Source: UBA1231 sp045123185
GTDB taxonomy: Bacteria > Bacillota_I > Bacilli_A > ML615J-28 > CAG-313
Assembly: GCA_045123185.1 (NCBI GenBank)
Contig: JBGVIL010000020.1
Span: 1-64,000 of the forward strand
DNA: 64,000 nt
Direction of reading: 5' to 3'
The position numbers and the translations under genes are program-made. Positions 26,827 to 35,962 of the stretch are shown in pieces; position 1 is the stretch's first letter, and each line of letters begins with the position of its first letter. Under the pieces are notes generated by a model. That model searched no databases and had not been told where the DNA came from. It worked only from the letters and a program-made list of their open reading frames with translations.

Positions 26827-27864
26827 CTATAATTTAAATTCGATTGAGAAAGTAGTCATATTATCTTTACTTTGGACTTTAATTGTTCCATTATGTAACT
26901 CTACAATTTTAGAAACAATACTTAATCCTATTCCATTACCATCATGACTTTTATTATTTTTTCCACGATAGAATTTTTTAAAGATGTTCTCAATCTCTTC
27001 TGGTTTTATTGTGTCACCAACATTAATAAAATCAATTTGTAATAAATTATTATTCTGTTTAATGTTGATTTCTAAAACAGTTTCTTCATAAGAATACTTA
27101 ATAGCATTATCAATTAAGTTTAACCAAACTTCTTTTAATAAGTCACTGTTACCATATATATAATATTCATCAAAGTCAATCGATAATTCTAGTTTTTTAT
27201 GTTCGAGTTTCTTTTCTAAAAGTAAGATGGTTGTTCTGATTTGTTCAGAAATATTTATCTTTTCTTTATCAGTTAAAATCTCTTGATTTTCAAGTTTTGA
27301 TAGACTTAAAATATTAGTTGTCATAGTTGCAAGTCTACTTGACTCTTCATCAATAATTTGTAAGTATTCTTTCTTTTTTTCTTCACTTACATTTTCATCT
27401 TGTAATAGTTTAATTAAACCACTAATTGAAACAAGTGGTGTTTTTAATTCATGAGAAAAGTTATTAATAAAATCATTTGACATTGAATCATGTTTTTTTT
27501 GTTCTAATGCAAGTTTATTAAAACAATCTGACAAATCTTTTAACGCATTTCTTTTACCAATATATATTTTAGTATCATATATACCATCTGAAAGTTGAGT
27601 CATACCTTTGATCATTCGATTAACTGGTTTCATGATAATTTGTCCAAACCACATTGAGACCCCAAGTCCTACTGTAATACTAGAGACAATCCAAATTAGA
27701 ATTACAAACCATCTTAAATCTTTATCAATATAAATTTCTAGTAATTCACCTAAGTTAAATAAATATATTAATAAAACAATAATTCCAAGTACAACAATTA
27801 ATGCGACTGCAACTACAATAATAAACAAAATACTAAAACTTTTTTCATTTTTTCTTCTGTTCAT
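26827..27864 (-). CDS. Sensor histidine kinase
   Basis: 345 residues. Two membrane helices (about 11-35 and 52-72) enclose a very short external loop, so it may sense something in or near the membrane. A HAMP-like linker follows. The dimerisation box carries His138 (SHELKTP), and the ATPase domain has the N box (NLIDNAIKYS) and GNGIGLS. The start overlaps the last base of the response regulator gene (ATGA type), so the pair is translationally coupled. The target genes are unknown. Confidence 0.92.
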   Translation of the reverse strand: MNRRKNEKSFSILFIIVVAVALIVVLGIIVLLIYLFNLGELLEIYIDKDLRWFVILIWIVSSITVGLGVSMWFGQIIMKPVNRMIKGMTQLSDGIYDTKIYIGKRNALKDLSDCFNKLALEQKKHDSMSNDFINNFSHELKTPLVSISGLIKLLQDENVSEEKKKEYLQIIDEESSRLATMTTNILSLSKLENQEILTDKEKINISEQIRTTILLLEKKLEHKKLELSIDFDEYYIYGNSDLLKEVWLNLIDNAIKYSYEETVLEINIKQNNNLLQIDFINVGDTIKPEEIENIFKKFYRGKNNKSHDGNGIGLSIVSKIVELHNGTIKVQSKDNMTTFSIEFKL

Positions 27865-28535
27865 TATTTAATTACTCCTTTATATCCAAGTCCTCTAACC
27901 GAAACAATTTCAAAAGAGTTCCAGCAATCAAACTTTTTTCTTAAACGATTAATATGAACAGTTAAAGTTTCCCATCCTGTTTCACATTCGTAACCCCATA
28001 TTTCATCCATTAATTGGATTCTTGTAAAGATTTTGTCCGGGTTAGATAAAAGTTTATATAATAGTAAAAACTCTTTTTGAGGAAGTTCAATTACTTCATC
28101 TAATCTTGTTACAGTATAAGCATCATAATCTAAAGTAACATTCCCAATTACTAATTTTCTTTCGCTTTCTATTTTATATCTTTTAAGCAAAGCTTTAATA
28201 TGTAATAATAATTCTTCTAAATCAATCGGTTTGGTCATATAGTCATCAATACCAGCTAAGAATCCTTTTTTTCTATCAATTGATAATTGTTTCGCAGACA
28301 TCATTAAAATTGGTAAATTTTCATTAGTCGATCTAATTGTTTTAGTAAATTCATAACCATCTATTTCTGGCATCATAATATCAACAATTACTAAATCGAT
28401 GTGTTGAACATCTAAGATATTTAAAGCTTCTTTTCCGTTAACTGCAGTAAAGACAGTATATTTATGAAGTTCTAATGCTTCTTTTATAAAATAACGAATA
28501 TTCTTATCATCATCTATTACTAATATTTGAAACAT
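27864..28535 (-). CDS. OmpR-family response regulator
   Basis: 223 residues. The receiver domain has the acidic pocket IDDD and the phosphoacceptor Asp52 (VDIMMP), and a winged-helix DNA-binding domain of OmpR type ends with VRGLGYKG. It is phosphorylated by the kinase encoded directly downstream. It is divergent to the 28652 gene, and the 116-bp gap holds promoters for both directions, so that gene may be a regulatory target. Confidence 0.93.
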   Translation of the reverse strand: MFQILVIDDDKNIRYFIKEALELHKYTVFTAVNGKEALNILDVQHIDLVIVDIMMPEIDGYEFTKTIRSTNENLPILMMSAKQLSIDRKKGFLAGIDDYMTKPIDLEELLLHIKALLKRYKIESERKLVIGNVTLDYDAYTVTRLDEVIELPQKEFLLLYKLLSNPDKIFTRIQLMDEIWGYECETGWETLTVHINRLRKKFDCWNSFEIVSVRGLGYKGVIK

Positions 28536-28603
28536 AATTATTCTCCTATTTATATCAAATATATTTTACCATATTTTGACAATTATTTCAAGTAGTACTT
28601 CTT

Positions 28604-28632
28604 TTGACATTTTATATTATAAATAATATAAT
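28604..28632 (+). promoter_or_regulatory. Consensus promoter of the 28652 gene
   Basis: TTGACA (28604-28609), a 17-nt spacer and TATAAT (28627-28632), a perfect sigma-A match. It also shows that an in-frame TTG at 28604 is the -35 box, not a start. Confidence 0.88.
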
Positions 28633-28651
28633 TACTTTGAGGTATCGATTT

Positions 28652-29563
28652 ATGTTTAATAAAATTGTGGTTATTGAACCGATTAATATTTTAGATTATC
28701 AAAAAAATGAATTATCTAATTATGCCAATGAAGTTATATTTTATCATACACTACCAACAAGTGATGAAGAAATAATTAAACGAATTGATAATGCGGATTG
28801 TGTATTATTAAGTTATACGACTAGTCTAAATGAATATGTAATAAGTCATTGTCCAAATATTAGATATATTGGAATGTGTTGTTCTTTATATTCAAAAGAG
28901 TCAGCAAACGTTGATATTAGTTATTGTGAAAAACATAATATTACTGTTACTGGTGTTCGTGATTATGGTGATAATGGAGTAATCGAATATATTATTCATG
29001 AACTAGTAGAATTCCTACAAGGTTATAAATCTTTAAAATGGGATTTATTACCTAAAGAAATTACTAATTTAAAATGTGGTGTAATAGGACTTGGAACAAG
29101 TGGAATGATGATTGCAAAAGCATTAAAGTTTTTTGGTGCAGATGTAAGCTATTATAGTCGTACTAGAAAAGAACATTTAGAACAAGAATTAGGTATTACA
29201 TATAAATCCCTTGATGAAGTATGTGAAAATAGTGAAGCTTTATTCTTAGCTTTAAATAAAAATGTTTTATTACTTCAAGAAAAACAGTTTAATTTAATGA
29301 CTGGAAAAAGAATTCTTTTTAATACATCAATTGGACCCGGATTTGATCCAGTAGCTTTAAAAACTTGGCTTCAAGATAAAAACCACTTTTTCTTTGGTGA
29401 TACGCTAAACACTGCAGGTGATTTATCAATTTGGGACTTAGAAAATACATTCACAATTAATCGTTCATCTGGCGGATTTACTTATCAAGCATTTGAAAGA
29501 TTAGGCAGCAAAGTAATTAATAATATAAATAATTATTTAAATAATTATTTAAATAATAAATAA
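28652..29563 (+). CDS. D-2-hydroxyacid dehydrogenase-like protein lacking catalytic residues
   Basis: 303 residues, the only full gene on the plus strand. The NAD-binding fold is intact (GVIGLGTSGMMIAKAL, with a following Tyr-Ser-Arg). At the normal catalytic positions the Arg (in N-x2-R-G) is replaced by NTSIGPG, no E-P follows, and the usual P-H-x-x-x block reads INRSSGG, so Arg, Glu and His all appear to be missing. It may be a regulatory or moonlighting relative rather than a dehydrogenase. I chose the ATG at 28652 because GAGGT precedes it and because of the promoter position. It ends at a strong bidirectional terminator. Confidence 0.82.
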   Translation: MFNKIVVIEPINILDYQKNELSNYANEVIFYHTLPTSDEEIIKRIDNADCVLLSYTTSLNEYVISHCPNIRYIGMCCSLYSKESANVDISYCEKHNITVTGVRDYGDNGVIEYIIHELVEFLQGYKSLKWDLLPKEITNLKCGVIGLGTSGMMIAKALKFFGADVSYYSRTRKEHLEQELGITYKSLDEVCENSEALFLALNKNVLLLQEKQFNLMTGKRILFNTSIGPGFDPVALKTWLQDKNHFFFGDTLNTAGDLSIWDLENTFTINRSSGGFTYQAFERLGSKVINNINNYLNNYLNNK

Positions 29564-29568
29564 CTAAA

Positions 29569-29595
29569 AACAACCTGTTCATTGAACAGGTTGTT
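29569..29595. terminator. Bidirectional terminator between convergent genes
   Basis: AACAACCTGTTC / GAACAGGTTGTT is a 12-bp perfect stem with A run on one side and T run on the other. It serves both the 28652 gene and the minus-strand 29596 gene. Confidence 0.9.
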
Positions 29596-30099
29596 TTATA
29601 TTTCAATTGGTGGATAATCATCCGAAAAATACACACGCGCTATTTTGTTAGGAAAATAAGGTTGTTCAAAATAACAAATAACTCCATTTGGTAATTCTAT
29701 CGTATGAGGATGTAAATTAAATATAACTAGAAACTTACTACTATATTTTACACCATCTACATAGATCACTTGATAACAAATGTAATTTACTACTGTTATA
29801 TTATAATTACAAATGTCAAAAGTCTTAAATCTAAGTGTCAGTATACAAAATAACCAAATACAAAATAATATTGTAGTTGGAATCATAAGACTTAAAACTA
29901 CATCTAAATATTCATAATTATAAGTAATCTTTTGATGTTTAAATAAACCCACACTTACTTCAATTATCTCTTTACTATTTAAATATAAAGATGTATAAAC
30001 AATCATTAAGACAATCAAACTTAATAAAATTACCGATAAACTAATTTTGATAGTTAAGAATTGTATTTTTAGTTTTCTTTCTAGTTTATACCAATCCAT
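29596..30099 (-). CDS. Two-TM membrane protein, function unknown
   Basis: 167 residues with hydrophobic helices at about 15-38 and 68-90 and a C-terminal beta-rich part (FKTFDICNYNITVVNYICYQVIYVDG, ending DYPPIEI). No motif is recognisable. It begins 2 nt after the end of the methyltransferase gene upstream, so it is probably co-expressed. The ribosome site is AAAGAAAGG. Confidence 0.68.
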   Translation of the reverse strand: MDWYKLERKLKIQFLTIKISLSVILLSLIVLMIVYTSLYLNSKEIIEVSVGLFKHQKITYNYEYLDVVLSLMIPTTILFCIWLFCILTLRFKTFDICNYNITVVNYICYQVIYVDGVKYSSKFLVIFNLHPHTIELPNGVICYFEQPYFPNKIARVYFSDDYPPIEI

Positions 30100-30101
30100 A
30101 T

Positions 30102-31424
30102 CTATGCCTTTCTTTCAAGCGTAACGATATTTTCTATGTGTTCAGTTTGAGGAAACATATCGACAGGTTGAATATATATTATTTTGTAATCATTTATTAA
30201 ATACTTTAAGTCATTAATTTGTGTATGTGGATCACATGATATATATATAACTTTGCGAGGTTTTAATTTTAAAACTGCTTTTAAAAAGCTTGAATCACTA
30301 CCTTTTCTTGGTGGATCCATAATAACAACATCAATGTGTTCTTTTTTAATTGCAAGATTATTAATAAAACGCGTTGCGTCATCACAATAAAAATGTACGT
30401 TTTTTATGTTGTTAAGTTTAGCATTGATGATTGCATCCATATGTGCACTTTTTTCTAGTTCAACACTAATAACTTTTTGAACGTTTGGACTTGCACAAAT
30501 ACCAATAGTTCCAACACCAGAATATGCATCAAGAATGATATCTTGTTTTGAAAGTTTTGCTGAACTGATTGCTGCTTCATATAACTTCTTAGTTTGAATT
30601 GGATTAATTTGATAAAATGATTTAGATGAGATTTTAAACTTCATTCCCATTAAAATATCATGAATATAACCTTTACCATAAAGTACAACTTCCGCATCAC
30701 CTAAAACATGGGTAGTTTGTTTTGGGTTAATATTTTGAATAACCGTTGTAATCTCTTTACATCTTGCAAGCAAAGCTTTAACAAAGTTGTTTGATCCGGG
30801 AAATACTTTTTCCGCAGTCACAATAACTACCATTGTTTCATTTAATGCTTTACTTCTTTTAACCATAACATGTTTAATTAGTCCACGTTTCTTTTGTTCG
30901 TTATAAGCAGATATTCTAAACTTTTCCATCAGTTCTTTAATTACTTGAACTATTTTATCGCTCACTTCATCTTGAACAAGACATGTTGTAAAGTTTACAA
31001 TTTTGTGGGAATTTTCTTCATAAAAACCACTAATGATTTTATTCTTTTCATCAACCCCAAAAACTACTTGATTTTTATTACGGTAATTAAATGGTTTTTC
31101 CATTCCAATAATATCATTAACTTTTTCTTTAAATCCTGCACTTTTAAAAATTGCTTTTACTTCATTAGTTTTAATTACATTTTGTTCATGATAATCAATA
31201 TGTAATAATTTACATCCACCACATTTTTCATAGATTGGACATTTTACTTTGATTCTTTTTGGACTTGATTCAATTACTTTAATTAAACGACATTTATTAG
31301 TTGTTTTATTAATATCAACTTCAACCACTTCTTCACTTATTGTATTTTGTACTTTATAAGTTTTATTATTAATAACACATTTGCCAACTAAGTCTTGAGT
31401 ATATCCATTAATTTTTACTTTCAT
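30102..31424 (-). CDS. RNA m5U methyltransferase, RlmCD/TrmA family
   Basis: 440 residues. An N-terminal TRAM-like domain is followed by a 4Fe-4S cluster motif (CPIYEKCGGC), a central insert and a SAM-dependent methyltransferase domain (LDAYSGVGTIGI). The catalytic cysteine is in YISCDP, and the following region has PVDMFPQTEHIE. It methylates uracil C5 in 23S rRNA or tRNA; which position cannot be told. A second member lies at 61618-63027, as in B. subtilis, which has two paralogues. It has no Thr-rich or other unusual insert. Confidence 0.88.
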   Translation of the reverse strand: MKVKINGYTQDLVGKCVINNKTYKVQNTISEEVVEVDINKTTNKCRLIKVIESSPKRIKVKCPIYEKCGGCKLLHIDYHEQNVIKTNEVKAIFKSAGFKEKVNDIIGMEKPFNYRNKNQVVFGVDEKNKIISGFYEENSHKIVNFTTCLVQDEVSDKIVQVIKELMEKFRISAYNEQKKRGLIKHVMVKRSKALNETMVVIVTAEKVFPGSNNFVKALLARCKEITTVIQNINPKQTTHVLGDAEVVLYGKGYIHDILMGMKFKISSKSFYQINPIQTKKLYEAAISSAKLSKQDIILDAYSGVGTIGICASPNVQKVISVELEKSAHMDAIINAKLNNIKNVHFYCDDATRFINNLAIKKEHIDVVIMDPPRKGSDSSFLKAVLKLKPRKVIYISCDPHTQINDLKYLINDYKIIYIQPVDMFPQTEHIENIVTLERKA

Positions 31425-31453
31425 TTCTTTTCCACCTTATGATGAAATTTTTA

Positions 31454-31476
31454 AAAAAGGCATTTACATGCCTTTT
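31454..31476 (-). terminator. Terminator of the 31475 acyltransferase gene
   Basis: AAAGGCAT / ATGCCTTT stem, with TTTTTTAAAAATTT downstream on the minus strand. It overlaps the stop codon. Confidence 0.75.
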
Positions 31477-32695
31477 AATTTTTATTATTATTTAAATAAT
31501 CAATTAGTTGAACATAATCTACTATATAACTAGATTTTTCAATTGGTTTAAAACGATACAAACATTCTTCATTAGGAACTTCAAAATGACTATTTGGATC
31601 AAAAGGTAATTGAGTTAATTGTTCCATCTTGAAATCTTTTCTAAATGGCTCATTATTACAAGTGCCTTCATAATAACATTCATTTTTATTCATCACAATT
31701 ATACCTTCACCTAATAATTCGAATTTATTTGGTGTAAACTTATTAGATAATAATTGTACTTTAGTTGAAAGAGTAAATGATTCATTTTCACTTTCTTTTC
31801 CTATTTGTTCTTTTTGCCATTCATAATGTTCAGATATGGTTTCAAAAGTAACTGTCTCTTCACTGGTTTTTTCAAGTAAACCATATTTATTAACAAGTAT
31901 TTGATTGTTACAACTTGTACAAGTAATTAAATTATCATTTGTGACAAAAGAATGTTTTGAACCACACTTAGGACATCTTACCATTAAGTTTTCTAAACCT
32001 TCAGCTTGATTCTTTCCTTTAATTTTATGTGGTAATCGTTGTTGATTTAAATATTCATCAACATTTATTGATTTAACAATTCTATCATATATTTCTTGAT
32101 CAGTTAAATTATCAAGTTCTTCTTTCTTAACAACTGGGACAAATTCTAAATTAATCTTTGTTTTTCTTGGGTATTTACGCCATTTAGGAAGAGATAAATA
32201 AACACCATTCATACGAAGTCCCATTACATCTGCTTTTGTCATTCGAACAAGTTTAACAATAGATGGTGAAATAAATGGTAGTTTTCCATCCATTGTTGTT
32301 TGGCCGGTAGGAGCAATCGCAACAATCCCATTCTTTTCTAAGACTTTTTTCATTTTTCTGATTGCTTGAATGTCTGGCTTAAATTGATCTTTCGATATAC
32401 ATCTTGCCCAAGTTAAAATTTTACATAATGTTTTATTAAAGAAAAAATAACTTGCTAAAACAAAATTGACAGGTCGATAATTACAAGCAGACATTACAAA
32501 ATAATGGTCTTTATTTGAAGAATGATTATAAACTAATATACAACCTCTTTTTTGCTTTTTTAAAGCACGACGATTAATTTTAGGACGATATTTTAATAAT
32601 AAATAGATTTTAGAATATGTTGAGAAAATTAAATTAATCCACCAAGGCATTAATACTTTATCTTTTTTATTTTTCTTTTTCTTTTCGTTTTTCAT
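31475..32695 (-). CDS. Lysophospholipid acyltransferase-like protein with zinc ribbon
   Basis: 406 residues, a paralogue of 7057-8364. The PlsC-type domain has a proper HX4D (His58, Asp63). The EG block is replaced by IAPTGQTTMDG, which differs from FPEG and is likely to affect substrate choice. A C4 zinc ribbon (CPKCGSKH...CTSC) follows, then a beta-rich C-terminal domain. The N-terminus is Lys-rich and then hydrophobic. It should sit at the inner leaflet. Its promoter is TTTACA, 17 nt, TATAAT (32740-32712). Confidence 0.82.
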   Translation of the reverse strand: MKNEKKKKNKKDKVLMPWWINLIFSTYSKIYLLLKYRPKINRRALKKQKRGCILVYNHSSNKDHYFVMSACNYRPVNFVLASYFFFNKTLCKILTWARCISKDQFKPDIQAIRKMKKVLEKNGIVAIAPTGQTTMDGKLPFISPSIVKLVRMTKADVMGLRMNGVYLSLPKWRKYPRKTKINLEFVPVVKKEELDNLTDQEIYDRIVKSINVDEYLNQQRLPHKIKGKNQAEGLENLMVRCPKCGSKHSFVTNDNLITCTSCNNQILVNKYGLLEKTSEETVTFETISEHYEWQKEQIGKESENESFTLSTKVQLLSNKFTPNKFELLGEGIIVMNKNECYYEGTCNNEPFRKDFKMEQLTQLPFDPNSHFEVPNEECLYRFKPIEKSSYIVDYVQLIDYLNNNKN

Positions 32696-32711
32696 AAAAT
32701 CACCTATTAGT

Positions 32712-32740
32712 ATTATACTAAACTTTTATTAAATTGTAAA
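32712..32740 (-). promoter_or_regulatory. Promoter of the 31475 gene
   Basis: TTTACA (32740-32735) and TATAAT (32717-32712) with a 17-nt spacer on the minus strand. Confidence 0.7.
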
Positions 32741-32744
32741 ATAC

Positions 32745-33179
32745 TTAAATAAATTGTTCTTTTATTAAATCACTTTCAATTTCAATTACATCATCAATCG
32801 GAATAATTGATTTATCTTTAAAAATAATGACTCTTTCAATTTCATCGATTCTTTTAATTATGCCAGTTTTTTCTAAATACATTCCACCACTTTTTTTAGA
32901 ATCTTTAATAAAATATATTATTTTAACAGGTTCTTCTAAATGTTTAAATTCATTAATAATTTGAAGTTTTTCATTCAACATAGTTAATTGTTCTTCATCA
33001 AATTCAATCATTTTATCTGTTAGTCTTGCTGTTTCTTTGATTGCATCATCATGACCAGTTAAAGCTGCAAAAGGTGCGAACTGAGCTGCACGTTGTAACC
33101 TACTCATTCTTTTATGTTTAATTGAAGTTGGATGTTCTAAATTTATAATACTTTGATATTTCTCATCAATATTATGCAT
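32745..33179 (-). CDS. YolD-like protein
   Basis: 144 residues with the signature SRLQRAAQFAPFAALTGHDDAI in the first third, which is diagnostic of the YolD-like family. These proteins are encoded with Y-family polymerases and are thought to act with them in translesion synthesis. The ATG at 33179 follows GGAGGACA. The gene overlaps the end of the polymerase gene by 8 nt, which indicates coupling. No LexA-like box is obvious upstream of the operon. Confidence 0.9.
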   Translation of the reverse strand: MHNIDEKYQSIINLEHPTSIKHKRMSRLQRAAQFAPFAALTGHDDAIKETARLTDKMIEFDEEQLTMLNEKLQIINEFKHLEEPVKIIYFIKDSKKSGGMYLEKTGIIKRIDEIERVIIFKDKSIIPIDDVIEIESDLIKEQFI

Positions 33180-34701
33180 TGTGTCCTCCAATTTGTTTGT
33201 TACGATCAATTGTTGTTCCGCCTTCTTCTAAATTCATACCTTTAAGTACAGCATTCTTTCCAAATCTTTGTTTTAGATTAACTACCGTTTTTTGTAATGC
33301 TTTTTCTTTTTGAAGTTTAATTTGATATTGTTGTTCTTCTTCTTTAGTCATTTGATTATTAATATTAAATATATCTAATTGATCATAAACAATTTGTTCT
33401 TTAACATCTGATTCATATTCAATGGCGTTCGCAGATAAATTAATTCTTCTGACTAATAACAATTTATTTACAATTCGGTCAAATAAAGCTAAAACACCTT
33501 TAGTAATTTCTTCCGTTGATGAAGTCATTTTCTTGAAATTTACTGTTCCATGAGCATGTTTTGGTATGAGTCTTCCATAATGATCTTTAGTAACTTCACC
33601 AAAATATTGTGCTCTAATTTTAGGGTTAGTTAGATTTTCCACATCATAACCAATTGTTAAAGTAATTTGTTTGGTGACAATCCCTTTTTCAACTAAGTCT
33701 AACGTTAATAAGTCAATCATTTCACGAACAATTAATCTTGCTTTTTCAACTGTATATGGCTCATGTAATACTTGTCCTGAACTAATACTTTTTGCAGATG
33801 GTTTGTATGATTTAACATCTTCGATTGTACATGGTTCGTATCCCCAAGCATGATCAATTAAAAGTTCAGCATTGATACCAAATAAACTATATAATAAATC
33901 TTCATTACGATAACACTTAGGATCTGCAACAGAACAAAGTGCAACATCTCCCATTGTATACATTCCATGTTCTTCTAGTTTTGTCGATATTCCATGTCCT
34001 ACTCGCCAAAAGTCAGTTAAAGGTCGATGATCCCATAGAAGTTTTCGATAACTCATTTCATCAAGTTCAGCAATTCTTACACCATCTTTATCTGCTTTGA
34101 CTTTTTTGGCAACAATATCAAGAGCGACTTTGGCAAGATACATATTAGTACCAATTCCTGCGGTTGCCGTAATACCAGTTGTTTTTAAAACATCTCTTAT
34201 CATAGTTCTGACAAAATCATGTGCAGTTTGTTTTCTTAATCTTAAGTAACCTGTTAAATCAATAAAGACCTCATCAATTGAATATACATGAATATCTTCA
34301 GGTGCAACATATTTTAAATAAACATTATAAATTTCTGCACTATATTTCATGTATTGAGCCATTCTAGGTTTTGCCATAATATAATCAATTTTTAGATTGT
34401 TATTTGTTTTTAATTCTAAGTCATTATATGATGAACCACTAAATTCTTTAGTTGGTAATTGTTTTCTTCTTTCTTCGTTAACTTCTTTTAATTTTTGATT
34501 TGCTTCAAATAGTCTTGCTCGACCTGATATACCATATGCTTTAAGAGATGGTGATACAGCAAGACAAATTGTTTTTTCAGTTCTTTCACCATCAGCAACA
34601 AGTAAATTTGTAGTTAACGGATCTAATTTTCTTTCTACACATTCTACAGACGCATAAAATGATTTTAAATCAATAACACAATATATTTTCGAAACATTCA
34701 T
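33172..34701 (-). CDS. Y-family DNA polymerase (UvrX/ImpB type)
   Basis: 509 residues. Catalytic motifs are visible: CVIDLKSFYASVE at the N-terminus (Asp10) and YSIDEVFIDLT near residue 140, which supply the metal-binding acids. A helix-hairpin-helix thumb region follows (DFWRVGHGISTKLEEHGMYTMGD) and then a little-finger domain. Such enzymes copy past damaged bases with low fidelity. It is paired with the YolD-like protein. The promoter is TTGATA, 17 nt, TATAAT with extended TG (34757-34729). Confidence 0.92.
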   Translation of the reverse strand: MNVSKIYCVIDLKSFYASVECVERKLDPLTTNLLVADGERTEKTICLAVSPSLKAYGISGRARLFEANQKLKEVNEERRKQLPTKEFSGSSYNDLELKTNNNLKIDYIMAKPRMAQYMKYSAEIYNVYLKYVAPEDIHVYSIDEVFIDLTGYLRLRKQTAHDFVRTMIRDVLKTTGITATAGIGTNMYLAKVALDIVAKKVKADKDGVRIAELDEMSYRKLLWDHRPLTDFWRVGHGISTKLEEHGMYTMGDVALCSVADPKCYRNEDLLYSLFGINAELLIDHAWGYEPCTIEDVKSYKPSAKSISSGQVLHEPYTVEKARLIVREMIDLLTLDLVEKGIVTKQITLTIGYDVENLTNPKIRAQYFGEVTKDHYGRLIPKHAHGTVNFKKMTSSTEEITKGVLALFDRIVNKLLLVRRINLSANAIEYESDVKEQIVYDQLDIFNINNQMTKEEEQQYQIKLQKEKALQKTVVNLKQRFGKNAVLKGMNLEEGGTTIDRNKQIGGHNA

Positions 34702-34728
34702 ATTTTATGCCTCCTTTTCTCTAAGTAT

Positions 34729-34757
34729 ATTATATCAAAATATATATATTTTATCAA
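34729..34757 (-). promoter_or_regulatory. Promoter of the Y-polymerase operon
   Basis: TTGATA (34757-34752), 17-nt spacer and TATAAT (34734-34729), with an extended TGA before the -10. Confidence 0.75.
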
Positions 34758-34774
34758 GAAGTTTTAAAATTGAA

Positions 34775-34800
34775 AATAAGGGTGAATATTCACCCTTATT
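34775..34800 (-). terminator. Terminator of the aldo/keto reductase gene
   Basis: The palindrome AATAAGGGTGAAT / ATTCACCCTTATT is followed by TTCAATTTT on the minus strand and overlaps the stop codon. Confidence 0.75.
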
Positions 34801-35953
34801 CTTCTAACAATTTTTTAGCTTGTTGCATTTTATTTATAATCTTAACTCCGAAAGGACATCTTGTTTCACAAAGGCCACATTCAATACAACTAGATGCTTT
34901 AACATCAAGTAAAGCATAGTGATTCTTGATAGTTTCTGGAACTTCACCTTGAGCTAAACATAAATCTAAATATTTATTAACTGTTGCGATATCGATCTTT
35001 TTTGTACAAGGAGCACAATGGCCACAATAAACACAGTGTTCAGTAAATTTAATGTTTTTTGCATTATTCAAAATACTTGAAAAATCTTTATCTAAGTCAG
35101 TTGCATATATATATTCAATATCTTTTTTAAATTCATCATATGTATGAAACCCACAAAGAACAACTTTAACACCTGGTCTTGTAATACAATAATTAATACA
35201 TTGACTTGGAGTCATTGCTTTTTTATATGGAGACATTTCATCACTTAATAAATCTCCACCTGCGAAAGCTTTCATAACTGAAATAGCAATATCTTCTTTT
35301 TCACACAATTCATAAAATCTTAAACGATTTTGATCAAAATTATTTAACTCTTTATTATAAGATTCTTTATCCCAAAGAATATCACAATCTTCACTTGCTG
35401 GAAGTAAATCATAACACGGATTAACACTAAACATAATTACATCTACAAGTCCTGTTTGTACAGCCTTTATTCCAACTAAAGGATTATGAGAAGATATACC
35501 AATGTGTTTAATAATTCCTTGTTCTTTCAATGTTTTAGCATATTCAATAATTGGTCCATTAAAAACTTCATCAAAGTCATTTTCTTCATCAATATAATGA
35601 ATCATGCCAATGTCAATATAATCAGTATTTAAATCTTTTAATAGTGATTCAAATGATTCTTTTGTTTTATTGATGTCTCTTGTTCTTTCATATTGACCAT
35701 CTACCCATATCGTACATAAATGACCTTGTATAATCATTTCATTACGTCTTGTAGATAATGCTTTTCCGATTGTTTTTCTGGTTGCCGGATTAGATGCCTA
35801 AAGATCAATAAAATTAATTCCTAAATCCAGTGATTCATTAATAATTTTATTAGCAGTTGATTGATCTAATTTTGTAAATTCTTCACATCCTAGACCAATT
35901 TCTCCAAAATATAAATTAGTTCTTCCAAGTTTTCTTTGTTTACATGTTTTCAT
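34796..35953 (-). pseudogene. Ferredoxin-type aldo/keto reductase interrupted by a nonsense codon
   Basis: From the ATG at 35953 the frame reads KTCKQRKLGRTNLYFGEIGLGCEEF..., then GINFIDL, a TAG at 35800-35798, then ASNPATRKTIGKALSTRRNEM and on without a break to 34796. Relatives read FDLY or MDLY here, so the TAG replaces a tyrosine codon. The C-terminus has two ferredoxin-like Cys sets (CVYCGHCAPC and CIECGLCETRCPFG) for 4Fe-4S clusters. The part after the stop (313 residues from 35737) could be translated from an internal start but lacks the N-terminal strand and the substrate-loop residues. A single base change is enough, so the decay looks recent. Confidence 0.82.
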
Positions 35954-35962
35954 ATCTACCTC

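Noticed and set aside
28604..28651. TTG start for the dehydrogenase-like gene
   Set aside because: The TTG is part of the -35 box TTGACA; the ATG at 28652 has GAGGT upstream.
30894..31205. 103-residue frame on the plus strand
   Set aside because: Antisense to the methyltransferase gene, low complexity and no start signals.
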